DNA of 61,546 nt from Pelagibacteraceae bacterium (lineage in GTDB: Bacteria > Pseudomonadota > Alphaproteobacteria > Pelagibacterales > Pelagibacteraceae): assembly GCA_008638205.1 (NCBI GenBank), contig VTPO01000008.1, positions 1-61,546 of the forward strand, given 5' to 3'. Positions 7,631-16,388 of this stretch are shown here, in pieces. Both the position numbers and the translations under genes were made by a program. Position 1 is the stretch's first letter; every line of letters begins with the position of its first letter. The notes beneath the pieces are model-generated. The model saw only the letters and a list, made by a program, of their open reading frames with translations, was not told the DNA's origin and made no database searches.

Positions 7631-8554
7631 ATGTCAAATATTTTAATCATTAAACATGGGTCTCTTGGAGATATAGTTCAAATTTCAGGTATTCTAAAAG
7701 ATATTAGAAATCATTTTTCTGACAGCTCCATTTCTATCCTTACCTCTAAACCATATCAATCTTTGTTTGAGCAATGTCCTTATGTAGATCGTGTCTTGCT
7801 AGATGAGAGAAAAGCTAGATGGAATTTTTTTTATTTGTATGGTCTGGTGTCTAAAATTGTTAAACAACAATTTTCTCAAGTGATTGATTTACAAAATTCT
7901 TCACGTACAGAATTTTACCGAAAGTATTTGTTTAATGTTAAACAATGGTCTTCCTCGTATACTATTTTACAACCAGGAGAGACTAAAGAAGCATTTGATC
8001 AAGATGGAGTATTGGAACGGTTTCAAGTTCAGTTGCAGCGTAGTTCGATTTCCACAGAACATACTCTAACACCAGATTTTTCATGGGCAGTAGATAAAAG
8101 TTTTTCTAACTTACCTTCTAAACCGTATATATTTTTATCTCCTTTTTCTTCTTCTAAATTACCTCATAAAAGATGGCCACATTACCAAGAGCTTATTCAG
8201 ATTATAAAAAATAAAAGACCAGATATAAATATAGTAGTAGCACCTGGTCCTGGAGAAATAGAATCGTGTAAAGAGTTTAGTGCAACTGTATTGCTAGATG
8301 GAGACCGTCCTACTAACTTTTCTCAACTAGCTAGTATTATTCAGCATGCGGACGTTGTTATTGCTAATGACACAGGACCTGCTCATATGGCTGCTCACCT
8401 AGGATGTAAAGGGGTGGTTTTATTTGGAGCCCACACGTCTCCACAAAAAGTAAGTATTGAAACGAAAAATTTTAAAGCAATTACGTCAGAGAATTTAGAA
8501 GACCTCACTGCCTCATCCGTATGGAACAGTGTGCAGCCTTTATTAAAAAGCTAA
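7631..8554 (+). CDS. glycosyltransferase family 9 (heptosyltransferase-like)
   Basis: GT-B fold transferase of 307 residues resembling ADP-heptose:LPS heptosyltransferases (WaaC/WaaF). The N-terminus NILIIKHGSLGDIVQISG carries the family GSLGD motif; the C-terminal domain has VIANDTGPAHMAAHLGC, the GT9 donor-site signature, and a PFSSSKLPHKRWP acceptor-side segment. It probably adds a sugar to the lipopolysaccharide core or another surface glycan at the inner membrane. The sugar donor cannot be deduced. Its 3' end overlaps the convergent small membrane-protein gene by twelve bases. Confidence 0.87.
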   Translation: MSNILIIKHGSLGDIVQISGILKDIRNHFSDSSISILTSKPYQSLFEQCPYVDRVLLDERKARWNFFYLYGLVSKIVKQQFSQVIDLQNSSRTEFYRKYLFNVKQWSSSYTILQPGETKEAFDQDGVLERFQVQLQRSSISTEHTLTPDFSWAVDKSFSNLPSKPYIFLSPFSSSKLPHKRWPHYQELIQIIKNKRPDINIVVAPGPGEIESCKEFSATVLLDGDRPTNFSQLASIIQHADVVIANDTGPAHMAAHLGCKGVVLFGAHTSPQKVSIETKNFKAITSENLEDLTASSVWNSVQPLLKS

Positions 8555-8767
8555 CTTGTAAAAGCCCAATAAAAAAAGAGGTATTTGTAAACCGAAGTTG
8601 GTTATGATCGCTTTGTCTTTATTTAAGATTCCAGAAACAGTCCAGCCTACGACCCCCAACCCATGAAAAAAAATATTAAGAGGATAGATGTTAAGATTAG
8701 TAAGTAAAATTCCTGCTAATACCAATGCGGTACTAACCCATTTTAAATACTGTTTTAAAAATGTCAT
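8543..8767 (-). CDS. small membrane protein, possibly DUF6552
   Basis: Protein of 74 residues with two or three hydrophobic segments (VSTALVLAGILLTNLNIYPL, then a second helix and a C-terminal FGLQIPLFLLGFYKL). It resembles short conserved marine alphaproteobacterial membrane proteins annotated as DUF6552, though I am not certain of the family. It starts 16 bases downstream of the GT4 gene on the same strand and has a GGAGACCC-type ribosome site ahead of ATG. Function unknown. Confidence 0.55.
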   Translation of the reverse strand: MTFLKQYLKWVSTALVLAGILLTNLNIYPLNIFFHGLGVVGWTVSGILNKDKAIITNFGLQIPLFLLGFYKLAF

Positions 8768-8783
8768 AGGGTCTCCTTTAGGT

Positions 8784-9878
8784 TTAGATTAATTGTAAAT
8801 ATTTTTGAATTTGATTGTCCCAGTAGAATTGCTTGGAATATTCTTTTGCAGCCTGTCCCATTTCTAGATGCTTATCGTTTTTAAGCATTTGCTGTAAGCA
8901 ATTGTAAATAGCATCATGATCTGTCCCGTCGCAAAGTAAGCCTGTTTGATTGTTTTTAATAATATCAGCAGCCCCACCAACTAACCCACCTATGCTGGGA
9001 GTTTTAAAGCAAGAAGCTTCTAAAAAAGAAATACCAAATCCTTCTACAGAAGCTTTATCTTCAATAGAGGGCATTAAAAATATATCCGCAGCTTCCAATA
9101 AGGCATTCTTTAATTCTTCTCTTACATCTCCTAAAAAAATTACATTAGTCTCTAAGTCCATATGACTAGTGATGGAACGTAGATCTTCTTCCTGTTCACC
9201 TTCTCCTACAATTAAGTATAAAAAATTAGGATGGATCGCTTGTAAATTTTTTAAAGATAAAATAACTGAATGAAGTCCTTTTCTTCGTTCCAGTCTAGTC
9301 ACGCTAATCAACTTAGGACTCGTGTTGCCAAACAATTCTAAGGCCTGAGCTTTTGCATCTGAATCTGTTTTTAGAGGAGCGGTAATTCCAGGATTAATTA
9401 CTTTAATTTTATTAGAAGGAATTCCTTTTTCTATAGCAAGTTTTTTGGTGAATTGAGAATTGGCAATAATGTATTTTGTTTTTTTTAAACTATTAAGCAT
9501 TCTCGTATGACGTAAGCTTCTTAGCGGTTGGTTAATATCTTTTCCATGAATTAAACATAGGGTGGGTATTTTTTTACATAGATTTTCAGATACTTTTTCA
9601 ATGCTTTTCCAATGATCTGCAATTAATGCTCGTGTATCTTTTTGTTCACCGCAGAATATTTCTACTTGATTTTTTTTTCTATATTTTTGAAGGAATTTAA
9701 AACCTTTAATGCGCTCTATTCTATAGAATTGCTGATTGTCAAAATCAGAATCTCCATCAGCAGAGTCAGCAAATACCTGAACCTTTCCATGCTTAGCAAG
9801 ATTGTGAGCTAGATCACCTAGTAACGTCTGCATTCCACCAACTTCTGGAGGAAAACTTCTAGTGGTTATGACAAACAT
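8784..9878 (-). CDS. glycosyltransferase family 4
   Basis: Retaining GT-B glycosyltransferase, 364 residues. The N-terminal domain opens with TTRSFPPEVGGMQTLLGDL, typical of GT4 enzymes acting on lipid-linked or surface glycans. The C-terminal donor domain has SVTRLERRKG, a YLIVGEGEQEEDL strand, and the EX7E-type region around DIFLMPSIED..SVEGFGISFLEA. It begins one base after the stop of the thioredoxin-family gene, so the two are cotranscribed. Sugar and acceptor are unknown; the nearby GT9 gene suggests cell-envelope glycans. Confidence 0.88.
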   Translation of the reverse strand: MFVITTRSFPPEVGGMQTLLGDLAHNLAKHGKVQVFADSADGDSDFDNQQFYRIERIKGFKFLQKYRKKNQVEIFCGEQKDTRALIADHWKSIEKVSENLCKKIPTLCLIHGKDINQPLRSLRHTRMLNSLKKTKYIIANSQFTKKLAIEKGIPSNKIKVINPGITAPLKTDSDAKAQALELFGNTSPKLISVTRLERRKGLHSVILSLKNLQAIHPNFLYLIVGEGEQEEDLRSITSHMDLETNVIFLGDVREELKNALLEAADIFLMPSIEDKASVEGFGISFLEASCFKTPSIGGLVGGAADIIKNNQTGLLCDGTDHDAIYNCLQQMLKNDKHLEMGQAAKEYSKQFYWDNQIQKYLQLI

Positions 9879-9879
9879 A

Positions 9880-10431
9880 TTATTTCCATTTTATACTACA
9901 GCCCATACTAGCAAACTGTTTTTTAGGCCCCAGTCCATTGCTAGCAATTAATTTCATTGCTGATAATAATTCACTTTCACCTTCCATAACAGGAGTTAAA
10001 TGATTGAGTTTTCTTATTCTACCTCGATACTGAAGTTGTCCTTTGTTATTATAGCCAAAAAAATCAGGGGTACAGACTGCACCAAATTTTTTTGCTACTT
10101 CTTGACTTTCATCTAGCAGGTAAGGAAAAGGAAAATGATTTTGTTTTGAAAATAATTTCATATTATCAAAGCTATCCTCAGATTCGTACTCAGTATCATT
10201 TGGCATGATGGCAACGGTATGAATACCAAGACCCTTGATTATGCTGCTAATGGTTACAGCTTCTTTCATGATTGCTTTGACATAAGGACAGTGATTGCAA
10301 ATAAACATAATCAATGTTCCTTCCGGACCTTGAATGTCTTTTAAGCTTACTGTCATTTCTTCTGTAGATAACAAGGAAAAATCTTTGATAGGCTCGTTAA
10401 AATTACAAATAGGAGTTTCGATTAAGGACAT
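9880..10431 (-). CDS. thioredoxin-family redox protein (AhpC/TSA-like)
   Basis: Cytosolic thioredoxin-fold protein, 183 residues, without a signal peptide. The active site is in FICNHCPYVKA, a CNHCP version of CxxC at the start of helix 1, followed by a cis-proline region CTPDFFGY. A C-terminal MGCSIKWK tail is typical of this peroxiredoxin-like subfamily. Possible roles are thiol peroxidase or disulfide reductase. It is the first gene of a minus-strand set with GT4 and the small membrane protein, and is divergent from the gamma carbonic anhydrase gene. Confidence 0.82.
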   Translation of the reverse strand: MSLIETPICNFNEPIKDFSLLSTEEMTVSLKDIQGPEGTLIMFICNHCPYVKAIMKEAVTISSIIKGLGIHTVAIMPNDTEYESEDSFDNMKLFSKQNHFPFPYLLDESQEVAKKFGAVCTPDFFGYNNKGQLQYRGRIRKLNHLTPVMEGESELLSAMKLIASNGLGPKKQFASMGCSIKWK

Positions 10432-10485
10432 AATACTAAGAACATTTTATTTACTTAATACTACAAACTTTGCTATGAATGAACC

Positions 10486-11010
10486 ATGATTTATTCCTTA
10501 GGAAGCGCAAAGGTTAAAAGAGAGGGTAGGGTTTGGATTGCCCCCACAGCAATTGTAACTGGAGATGTTGTTTTAAAAAATGATGTTAATATTTGGTACG
10601 GAGCAGTATTGCGAGGAGATATTGAAACAATTTCTATTGATGAAGGAACTAACATTCAAGACAATAGTGTTTTACATACAGATAATAATTGTAAATTAAC
10701 GATTGGTAAAAGAATTACCGTAGGCCACTCTGTCATTTTGCATGGATGTAGTATTGAAGATGATTCTTTAATTGGAATGGGTGCCACTATTTTAAATGGA
10801 GCTCATATTGGTAAAAATTCTATCATTGGTGCGAACTCTTTAATTACTGAAGGAAAAAAAATACCCGAACGATCTTTAGTTATGGGTTCTCCTGGAAAAG
10901 TAATTCGTGAAGTAACAGATGAAGAGATCAAAGCTATTCATGAGAATGCACAAAGGTATATTCAGAATTCCAAAAGATACGAATCGGAAGCGACTGAACA
11001 AAAAGATTAA
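10486..11010 (+). CDS. gamma-carbonic anhydrase family protein (left-handed beta-helix)
   Basis: Hexapeptide-repeat protein, 174 residues, of the YrdA/PaaY/Cam family. Repeats with I/V-x-x-x-x run from about residue 18 to 130. The three zinc-ligand histidines are present: His64 (SVLHTD), His81 (VGHSV) and His86 (ILHGC). The C-terminal helix has EEIKAIHENAQRYI. Members are bicarbonate-CO2 enzymes or related acyl/thioester-binding proteins; activity cannot be stated from the motif alone. The convergent tcuA-like gene ends 25 bases after it. Confidence 0.87.
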   Translation: MIYSLGSAKVKREGRVWIAPTAIVTGDVVLKNDVNIWYGAVLRGDIETISIDEGTNIQDNSVLHTDNNCKLTIGKRITVGHSVILHGCSIEDDSLIGMGATILNGAHIGKNSIIGANSLITEGKKIPERSLVMGSPGKVIREVTDEEIKAIHENAQRYIQNSKRYESEATEQKD

Positions 11011-11035
11011 TTAAAAAATTTTCTTATAAATTTTA

Positions 11036-12517
11036 TTATATTTCATTTGCAGCGCTTTTTCCTGCAATTCTTCCAAAAACTTGTCCAGAAACTAAACCAG
11101 CTCCTCCTGGATAGTTGTAATGAAATAGCCCACCCACCATTTCACCGCATGTAAACAATCCTGGAATAGGTCTCCAATCCGTCCCAATTACTTGAGCATC
11201 AGAATTTATTTTTAAACCTCCAAAAGTAAAAGTAATACCGCCAGTTGTAGGGTAGGCTTCATAAGGAGGCTCATCAATTTTTGTTGCCCAGTTACTTTTT
11301 GGTAGGCTTAAATCAACAGTCGACAAGCCGTCTTTGCATGTAGGATCAAAATTATTTGCAGATTGTGCGCACAAGTTATATTCTTTGATAGTTTTTAGAG
11401 CTTGAGCCTTATCATCAATATCCATTCCTTCAACAAGCTCATCAATAGTGTCAGCAACAATAGGCTCTCCAGTTTTATATCTTGGTTCTAGATGTTGAAC
11501 AGTTTTTTGATCAAAAATTTGATACGCTTTGCCACCTGGTTGTTTTAATATTTCAGCTCCAAACTTTGCATAGGTATAAAGTTTTGTATCTTCTCCCTCA
11601 TCAACAAATCGCAATCCTTTTCTATTGATCATAATTCCAAAGGAATAGGACAATCTATTGGACTGATCTCCTCTTTCACGATCTGCAAAGTCTGGCCAAT
11701 CAGCATCAATTGGTGTTGAATGTCTGCCAGTCCACTGACCGCAAGGCATAGCCCCTATAGATAGGGCCATTCGCAAACCATCTCCTTGATTAAATGAAGT
11801 TCCTCTAACTTTCGCTTGGTCCCAAGGCTCACCTAAGTACTGAGCTCTCATTTGTGAATTCGCTTCAAATCCACCGCATCCTAATATTACTGCCTTTGCA
11901 TATAATTTTTTTAGTCCATCTTTTTCTTTGGATAAAACTCCAATCACTTTCCCTTTATCGTTTTGTAATAATTCCAAAGCTCCTGAGCCATACCTTATTT
12001 CTATTCCAGCATTCTTAGATGCTTCAAACCACGAAGCTGATAAGCCTTTACCTTCATGTTTTGCTCGTATTACTACGCCTCCAGGAAAAGTCCATTGACC
12101 ATTAACTAACACTCCGCAAACAGAGCAGGCAGGTTCACATTCAATTTTAGCTTTTTCTACAGCCCATTTAACTGTGTCGTAAGAATTATCTATTAATATA
12201 TTTGCTAGTTCTGGATCAGACCTGCCTTGCGTTACTCTTAACAAATCCTCTTTATATCTTTTTTTGGTATAAGGTTGAATGCCGTCATAAAAATTAAGAA
12301 ATTTATTTTCCACACCAGGTAAAAATGGCTTAAGCATTCTAGAATCATCAAAAGCAATTCTTAAAATTCCACCAGACCAATGAGTGTTTCCACCCCTCAT
12401 CTCTTCGTGTGCTTTTTCTAAAATTACAACTTTATCAGCACCACTTTCTTTTGCTGATAAAGCAGCAGCTTGCGCTGCATTACCTGCTCCAACAATTATT
12501 ACATCGTATTCAGACAT
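11036..12517 (-). CDS. FAD-dependent dehydrogenase, tricarballylate dehydrogenase (TcuA)-like
   Basis: Flavoprotein of the fumarate-reductase/succinate dehydrogenase family, 493 residues. The dinucleotide fold VIIVGAGNAAQAAALSAKE is at residue 6, with GGNTHWSGGILR downstream, the TcuA-type signature. The C-terminus has FTCGEMVGGLFHYNYPGG and AGLVSGQVFGRIAGK for FAD closure. TcuA oxidises tricarballylate to cis-aconitate in Salmonella with a partner TcuB; no TcuB or transporter gene is next to this one, so the true substrate may be another polycarboxylate or a 3-ketosteroid-like compound. It is monocistronic here. I am confident of the family, not of the substrate. Confidence 0.78.
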   Translation of the reverse strand: MSEYDVIIVGAGNAAQAAALSAKESGADKVVILEKAHEEMRGGNTHWSGGILRIAFDDSRMLKPFLPGVENKFLNFYDGIQPYTKKRYKEDLLRVTQGRSDPELANILIDNSYDTVKWAVEKAKIECEPACSVCGVLVNGQWTFPGGVVIRAKHEGKGLSASWFEASKNAGIEIRYGSGALELLQNDKGKVIGVLSKEKDGLKKLYAKAVILGCGGFEANSQMRAQYLGEPWDQAKVRGTSFNQGDGLRMALSIGAMPCGQWTGRHSTPIDADWPDFADRERGDQSNRLSYSFGIMINRKGLRFVDEGEDTKLYTYAKFGAEILKQPGGKAYQIFDQKTVQHLEPRYKTGEPIVADTIDELVEGMDIDDKAQALKTIKEYNLCAQSANNFDPTCKDGLSTVDLSLPKSNWATKIDEPPYEAYPTTGGITFTFGGLKINSDAQVIGTDWRPIPGLFTCGEMVGGLFHYNYPGGAGLVSGQVFGRIAGKSAANEI

Positions 12518-12548
12518 ATTAATTAATTTATATCTAAATTTTTCTTAA

Positions 12549-12573
12549 AGTTTCAACAACTTTTGGTTGAACT
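12549..12573 (-). terminator. weak stem-loop at the end of the ABC permease gene
   Basis: An inverted repeat (AGTT-t-CAAC, loop of about eight bases, GTTGAACT) covers the stop codon region of the permease gene and the start of the 54-base gap before the tcuA-like gene. One base is bulged and no clear U-run follows on the minus strand, so it is only a candidate for a weak terminator or a 3' end stabiliser. Confidence 0.28.
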
Positions 12574-15109
12574 ATTGATTTCTAATTAAAGGATAGACTT
12601 TAGGGTTTAAATATTTCAAGTTAGTTAACATTATAAGAACCAAGGTAACCAATCCAATAGAACCACCAAGATAAAACAGCACTTTCAAATCAAACAACCA
12701 AACTAAATTAAAAATAGTTTGAATGACAAACTTAGATCCAACCGTTGCGAAGAATACAGCAATTAATATCACTGATGAAAAGATAATTACAAACTCAATA
12801 ATAGAAGACATCACGACCTCTCTTTTAGAAAAACCTAAAATTTTAAAGACTAAATTTTGGAACTCTTTCACTTTCCCTTGAACCATAATGGCGCTAGAGA
12901 TTACGATAAGACCAATAATAATAGTAATGGCTGAAATAAGAATAACAGCAATAAATATTTTATTTAATATATCGGTGACTTTGGTTAAGTAGTCAGCAAT
13001 TTTAATCATAGAAAGACTAGGCAGTACTTCTAGCATCTTTGCCTCATTAAATTGTTTAGGGTCTTTAAATTTTGCAGTTGCCAGGTATTCATGGGGTATG
13101 TTTTTTGCAAATTGAGGGTTAAATAACATAGCAAAATTAATACTGAGGTCTCGATATTCTACATCTCTAAAGTTAACTATAGTGCCTTCGATTTCTCTTC
13201 CATAAATATTAAGAGTGAAGATATCGCCTAGCTTTATTCCAAAATCTTTCCCAACTTTTGCGTCTAAAGAGATTTGTAATTGATCCGGCTTATTAAGGTC
13301 CCACCAGTTTCCTTCCAAAATGGGATTGTCTATAGGAGGTTCATCAACCCAAGAGGAACGGCGTTCTCTACCAATCACCCAAGAACTATCGTTATCAGCG
13401 GTGATATAAGAGGCAGGATCTACTCCGTTAATTTTAGAAATTCCAGAAGAAATAATAGGAACTACTTCCAAACGAACATTGGGGTCCATGGCAACAATAG
13501 CTTTTGTAAATTTATTTTCTTCACCATTTTGAATTCCTAGGAAAAAATAATCAGGTGCAATATCAGGAATGGATTTTCCAATTTCTCTTTTAAAATTAGT
13601 ACCCACCAAAGCTAAGGTTAAAAGCAAAGTTACCCCTAAGCCTAAAGACATAATAGTAATAGGCGTTATACTTTTGGTTTGGGTAATATTCTTAATGGAT
13701 ACCTTTAAAGAGATATTAGAAGTATTTTTTAATGTTTTTAATAAATAAACAATAAGTTTTGATAATAAGAAAAAAACTATTAAACAAACAAAGAAAGCTG
13801 CAAAGTAACCCAAACTATAAATAGGTCTTGCCGAACCTAGGGTGAATAAAAGAATGAGCAGTCCCAATAAACACAAACTAACCGCAATAGATGTTTTGGT
13901 ATAAAAAAACTGCAAATTTTGAAATACGTTTCTAAACAAGTTGGAAGCTTTAACTTGGTCGATAGCATTAATAGTAGGGATTGAAAAAATAACTAACACC
14001 AACAGACCCACTAAAAATATTTTAAAAAAATTAATAAAGGAAAAAATAGGTTTAATGTTAAGTCCTAGATTGGAAGATAAATAACCATCTGCAAGAGGAA
14101 CCAGCAAGAAGCTTAATCCATAAGCAAAAATACTAATGACACTTAATAAAATAAATAATTGTAAATAATAAATTGCCTTGATGCTGAATGAATTGAAGCC
14201 AAGGGCTTTTCTTACAGCAATGGACATATTGTTTTGATTAATAAAAGAGAGCAGGGTATTAGCAATTCCAATTCCAGCAATTAGCATCGCACTAATAGAA
14301 ACTAAAGACAGGAACTGAGAAAAATTGTTAATCACTCTTTTTAATCCGCTCGCTGAATTTTCTGGATAGCGTAAACTTACTTTTTTGTCCTCTTCAAATA
14401 GTTTTTGAATTCTAGCTCTTAATGCTTGGGTGTTTGCGCCTTCTGGAAACCGCACTTTATATTCATGATTTAAAAAGCTTCCTAAATTATTTAATTGTAG
14501 GAGTTCTAGAGTTTGCTTGCCTGCTAAAGCAAAATCACCAAAGGTAACAAATCCACTAACATCAGGAACTGATTTAATCACACCTACTACGCTAAAAAGT
14601 TGATCTTGAACTTTAATCTTGTCATTCACTTTTAGTTGTAACGTTTTGTAAATATTTTCATTTACTAAAATAGTATTCTGTTCTTGGTGAATTCTTTGCA
14701 AAGCTCCTCGAGGCTCATACATAACCTCTCCATATAAAGGATAAAGCTCATCTACAGTTTTAATTATAGTAAATAGAGATTGATTATTTTCTTTATTGTT
14801 AGTTGAAAGCATTGTGGTGAATTCGACCATCTGCGAGATGGTGGCAAATTCCTTTACTTTGTTTACTAAAGTGAGATTGCCTGGAATTCTATTATAATCA
14901 ATTTCAAGATCCCCTCCGAGCAAAGCTCTAGAATTATCATTCAGTTCTTTTTTTAAACTCTGTTCAATAGTCAAGATAGAGCTCAAGACGAATAAGCTAA
15001 TAAAAAGGGTAATAACAATACTAGAAATTTTTTTATAATTTCTGCCCAAATCTCTTAGAGCGTATGTAACAATTAAGCCTAGCTGGGTCGATTTAAGCAA
15101 TGTTCCCAT
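12572..15109 (-). CDS. ybbP: ABC transporter permease with two FtsX domains (YbbP-like)
   Basis: Large inner-membrane protein of 845 residues. A first transmembrane segment at about 30-50 precedes a periplasmic MacB-core-like domain. Two FtsX-type membrane domains follow, one around 260-400 (GIGIANTLLSFINQNNMSIA) and one at the C-terminus (IIIGLIVISSAIMVQGKV), with central helices between. The length and topology fit YbbP, a MacB/LolC-class mechanotransmission permease with unknown cargo, probably in envelope lipid or lipoprotein handling. It overlaps the ATPase gene by 17 bases. The tesA-ybbA-ybbP divergent arrangement is the same as in Escherichia coli. Confidence 0.88.
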   Translation of the reverse strand: MGTLLKSTQLGLIVTYALRDLGRNYKKISSIVITLFISLFVLSSILTIEQSLKKELNDNSRALLGGDLEIDYNRIPGNLTLVNKVKEFATISQMVEFTTMLSTNNKENNQSLFTIIKTVDELYPLYGEVMYEPRGALQRIHQEQNTILVNENIYKTLQLKVNDKIKVQDQLFSVVGVIKSVPDVSGFVTFGDFALAGKQTLELLQLNNLGSFLNHEYKVRFPEGANTQALRARIQKLFEEDKKVSLRYPENSASGLKRVINNFSQFLSLVSISAMLIAGIGIANTLLSFINQNNMSIAVRKALGFNSFSIKAIYYLQLFILLSVISIFAYGLSFLLVPLADGYLSSNLGLNIKPIFSFINFFKIFLVGLLVLVIFSIPTINAIDQVKASNLFRNVFQNLQFFYTKTSIAVSLCLLGLLILLFTLGSARPIYSLGYFAAFFVCLIVFFLLSKLIVYLLKTLKNTSNISLKVSIKNITQTKSITPITIMSLGLGVTLLLTLALVGTNFKREIGKSIPDIAPDYFFLGIQNGEENKFTKAIVAMDPNVRLEVVPIISSGISKINGVDPASYITADNDSSWVIGRERRSSWVDEPPIDNPILEGNWWDLNKPDQLQISLDAKVGKDFGIKLGDIFTLNIYGREIEGTIVNFRDVEYRDLSINFAMLFNPQFAKNIPHEYLATAKFKDPKQFNEAKMLEVLPSLSMIKIADYLTKVTDILNKIFIAVILISAITIIIGLIVISSAIMVQGKVKEFQNLVFKILGFSKREVVMSSIIEFVIIFSSVILIAVFFATVGSKFVIQTIFNLVWLFDLKVLFYLGGSIGLVTLVLIMLTNLKYLNPKVYPLIRNQ

Positions 15110-15758
15110 CTTTAATTTTAATTTTTCTTTTTGCTCGGTTAGCCAGTTTAGGATCGTGGGTCACCATGATTAAGGAAGAGCCTTCTTCTTTGACATATCT
15201 AAATAAAATATCTGCAATCATCGCTGAGTTGTCACTATCTAAGTTTCCGGTAGGCTCATCTGCTAAAATCAATTCTGGTTTCATGGCAATGGCACGTGCA
15301 ATGGCAACTCGTTGTTGTTCTCCTCCTGATAATTGACTGGGAAGATTGTTTAAACGATGCTTTAGACCAAAACGATCTAACAATTCTTTCGCTCGTTCAT
15401 TAGGGTTGGTGAATTTATTTAACTCTAAAGTGAGAGCAACATTTTCTACAGCAGTATAATTTGGAATTAAATAAAAAGACTGAAAAATGATTCCTATGTG
15501 TTTTCGTCTAATCTCTGAGACCTCATCTTCATTTAATTTCGTAATTTCCTGATCTTGAAAAAAGATCTTACCTGAGGTGACTTTCTCCAATCCCGCAATC
15601 AACATGATGAGACTAGTTTTTCCAGAACCGCTTTCCCCTACAATAGAGATGGTTTCTTTGGTTTTAGTTTCAAAGTTAATGTTTTGTAAAACTTTTATGA
15701 CTTCTTTACCTGTTTGGTATTTAAGATTGATCTTTTTTAATTTAAGAAGAGTAGGCAT
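15093..15758 (-). CDS. ybbA: ABC transporter ATP-binding protein (YbbA/LolD-like)
   Basis: ATPase partner of the FtsX-domain permease, 221 residues from ATG 15758. Walker A is GESGSGKTS, signature LSGGEQQRVAIARA, Walker B LILADEPTGNLD, with a VTHDP switch, all typical of the LolD/MacB/YbbA class. A longer reading from ATG 15806 is possible and has a GAGGCGG ribosome-like site, but would add a hydrophobic N-terminus (STIILIIKLLF) unlike the family, so I prefer 15758. In that case its start codon overlaps the tesA start codon on the other strand. Confidence 0.9.
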   Translation of the reverse strand: MPTLLKLKKINLKYQTGKEVIKVLQNINFETKTKETISIVGESGSGKTSLIMLIAGLEKVTSGKIFFQDQEITKLNEDEVSEIRRKHIGIIFQSFYLIPNYTAVENVALTLELNKFTNPNERAKELLDRFGLKHRLNNLPSQLSGGEQQRVAIARAIAMKPELILADEPTGNLDSDNSAMIADILFRYVKEEGSSLIMVTHDPKLANRAKRKIKIKDGNIA

Positions 15759-16377
15759 GAATAAAAGTTTAATTATTAAAATTATCGTACTGTGTCTAGT
15801 GAGCATAACCGCCTCAGCCCAAGATAAAGTAGTGTTAGTAGGAGATAGTTTGATGGCGGGATACGGCTTGCCGAAAGAACAGCAATTATCGACGGTCCTT
15901 GAAAAAAATCTTCAAAAAAAAGGTTATAATATCAAAATTATTAATGGCAGTGTTTCTGGAAGCACCTCTTCGGGTGGATTGAATAGAGTTAAATGGACTT
16001 TAGAAGAACCTAATATTAATTTATTGATTTTGGGATTAGGTGCCAATGATATGTTACGAGGTATTGACCCCAAAGAGACAAAAAATAATTTAGATAATAT
16101 TATTCAAATTGCGCAAGCCAAAAACATTAAAATAATCTTGGCCGGAATGCTAGCTCCTACCACCCATGGAATAGATTATAAAAAAAACTTTGATCGAATT
16201 TACCCTTCTTTAGCCACTCAATATAAATTACCTCTTATTCCTTTCTTATTAGAAGGAGTTGCAATGAAACCTGAGCTTAATCAAAGCGATGGTATTCATC
16301 CAAATGAGCAAGGTACCATCATTATGAGTGCTACGTTGGAAAAAGGCATTGTAAAATTTGTTAAAAAAACAAAGTAA
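15757..16377 (+). CDS. tesA: periplasmic GDSL lysophospholipase/acyl-CoA thioesterase I
   Basis: SGNH hydrolase of 206 residues. Start ATG 15757 gives a good signal peptide (MNKSLIIKIIVLCLVSITASAQ); the open frame extends further upstream but there it is only antisense to ybbA. Block I is VLVGDSLMAGYG (nucleophile Ser in GDSL), block III GLGANDMLRG (Asn), and block V SDGIHPNEQG (Asp and His). In Escherichia coli the enzyme hydrolyses acyl thioesters, lysophospholipids and esters in the periplasm. It is divergent from ybbA-ybbP with overlapping start codons. Confidence 0.9.
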   Translation: MNKSLIIKIIVLCLVSITASAQDKVVLVGDSLMAGYGLPKEQQLSTVLEKNLQKKGYNIKIINGSVSGSTSSGGLNRVKWTLEEPNINLLILGLGANDMLRGIDPKETKNNLDNIIQIAQAKNIKIILAGMLAPTTHGIDYKKNFDRIYPSLATQYKLPLIPFLLEGVAMKPELNQSDGIHPNEQGTIIMSATLEKGIVKFVKKTK

Positions 16378-16388
16378 TATTTATTTAA

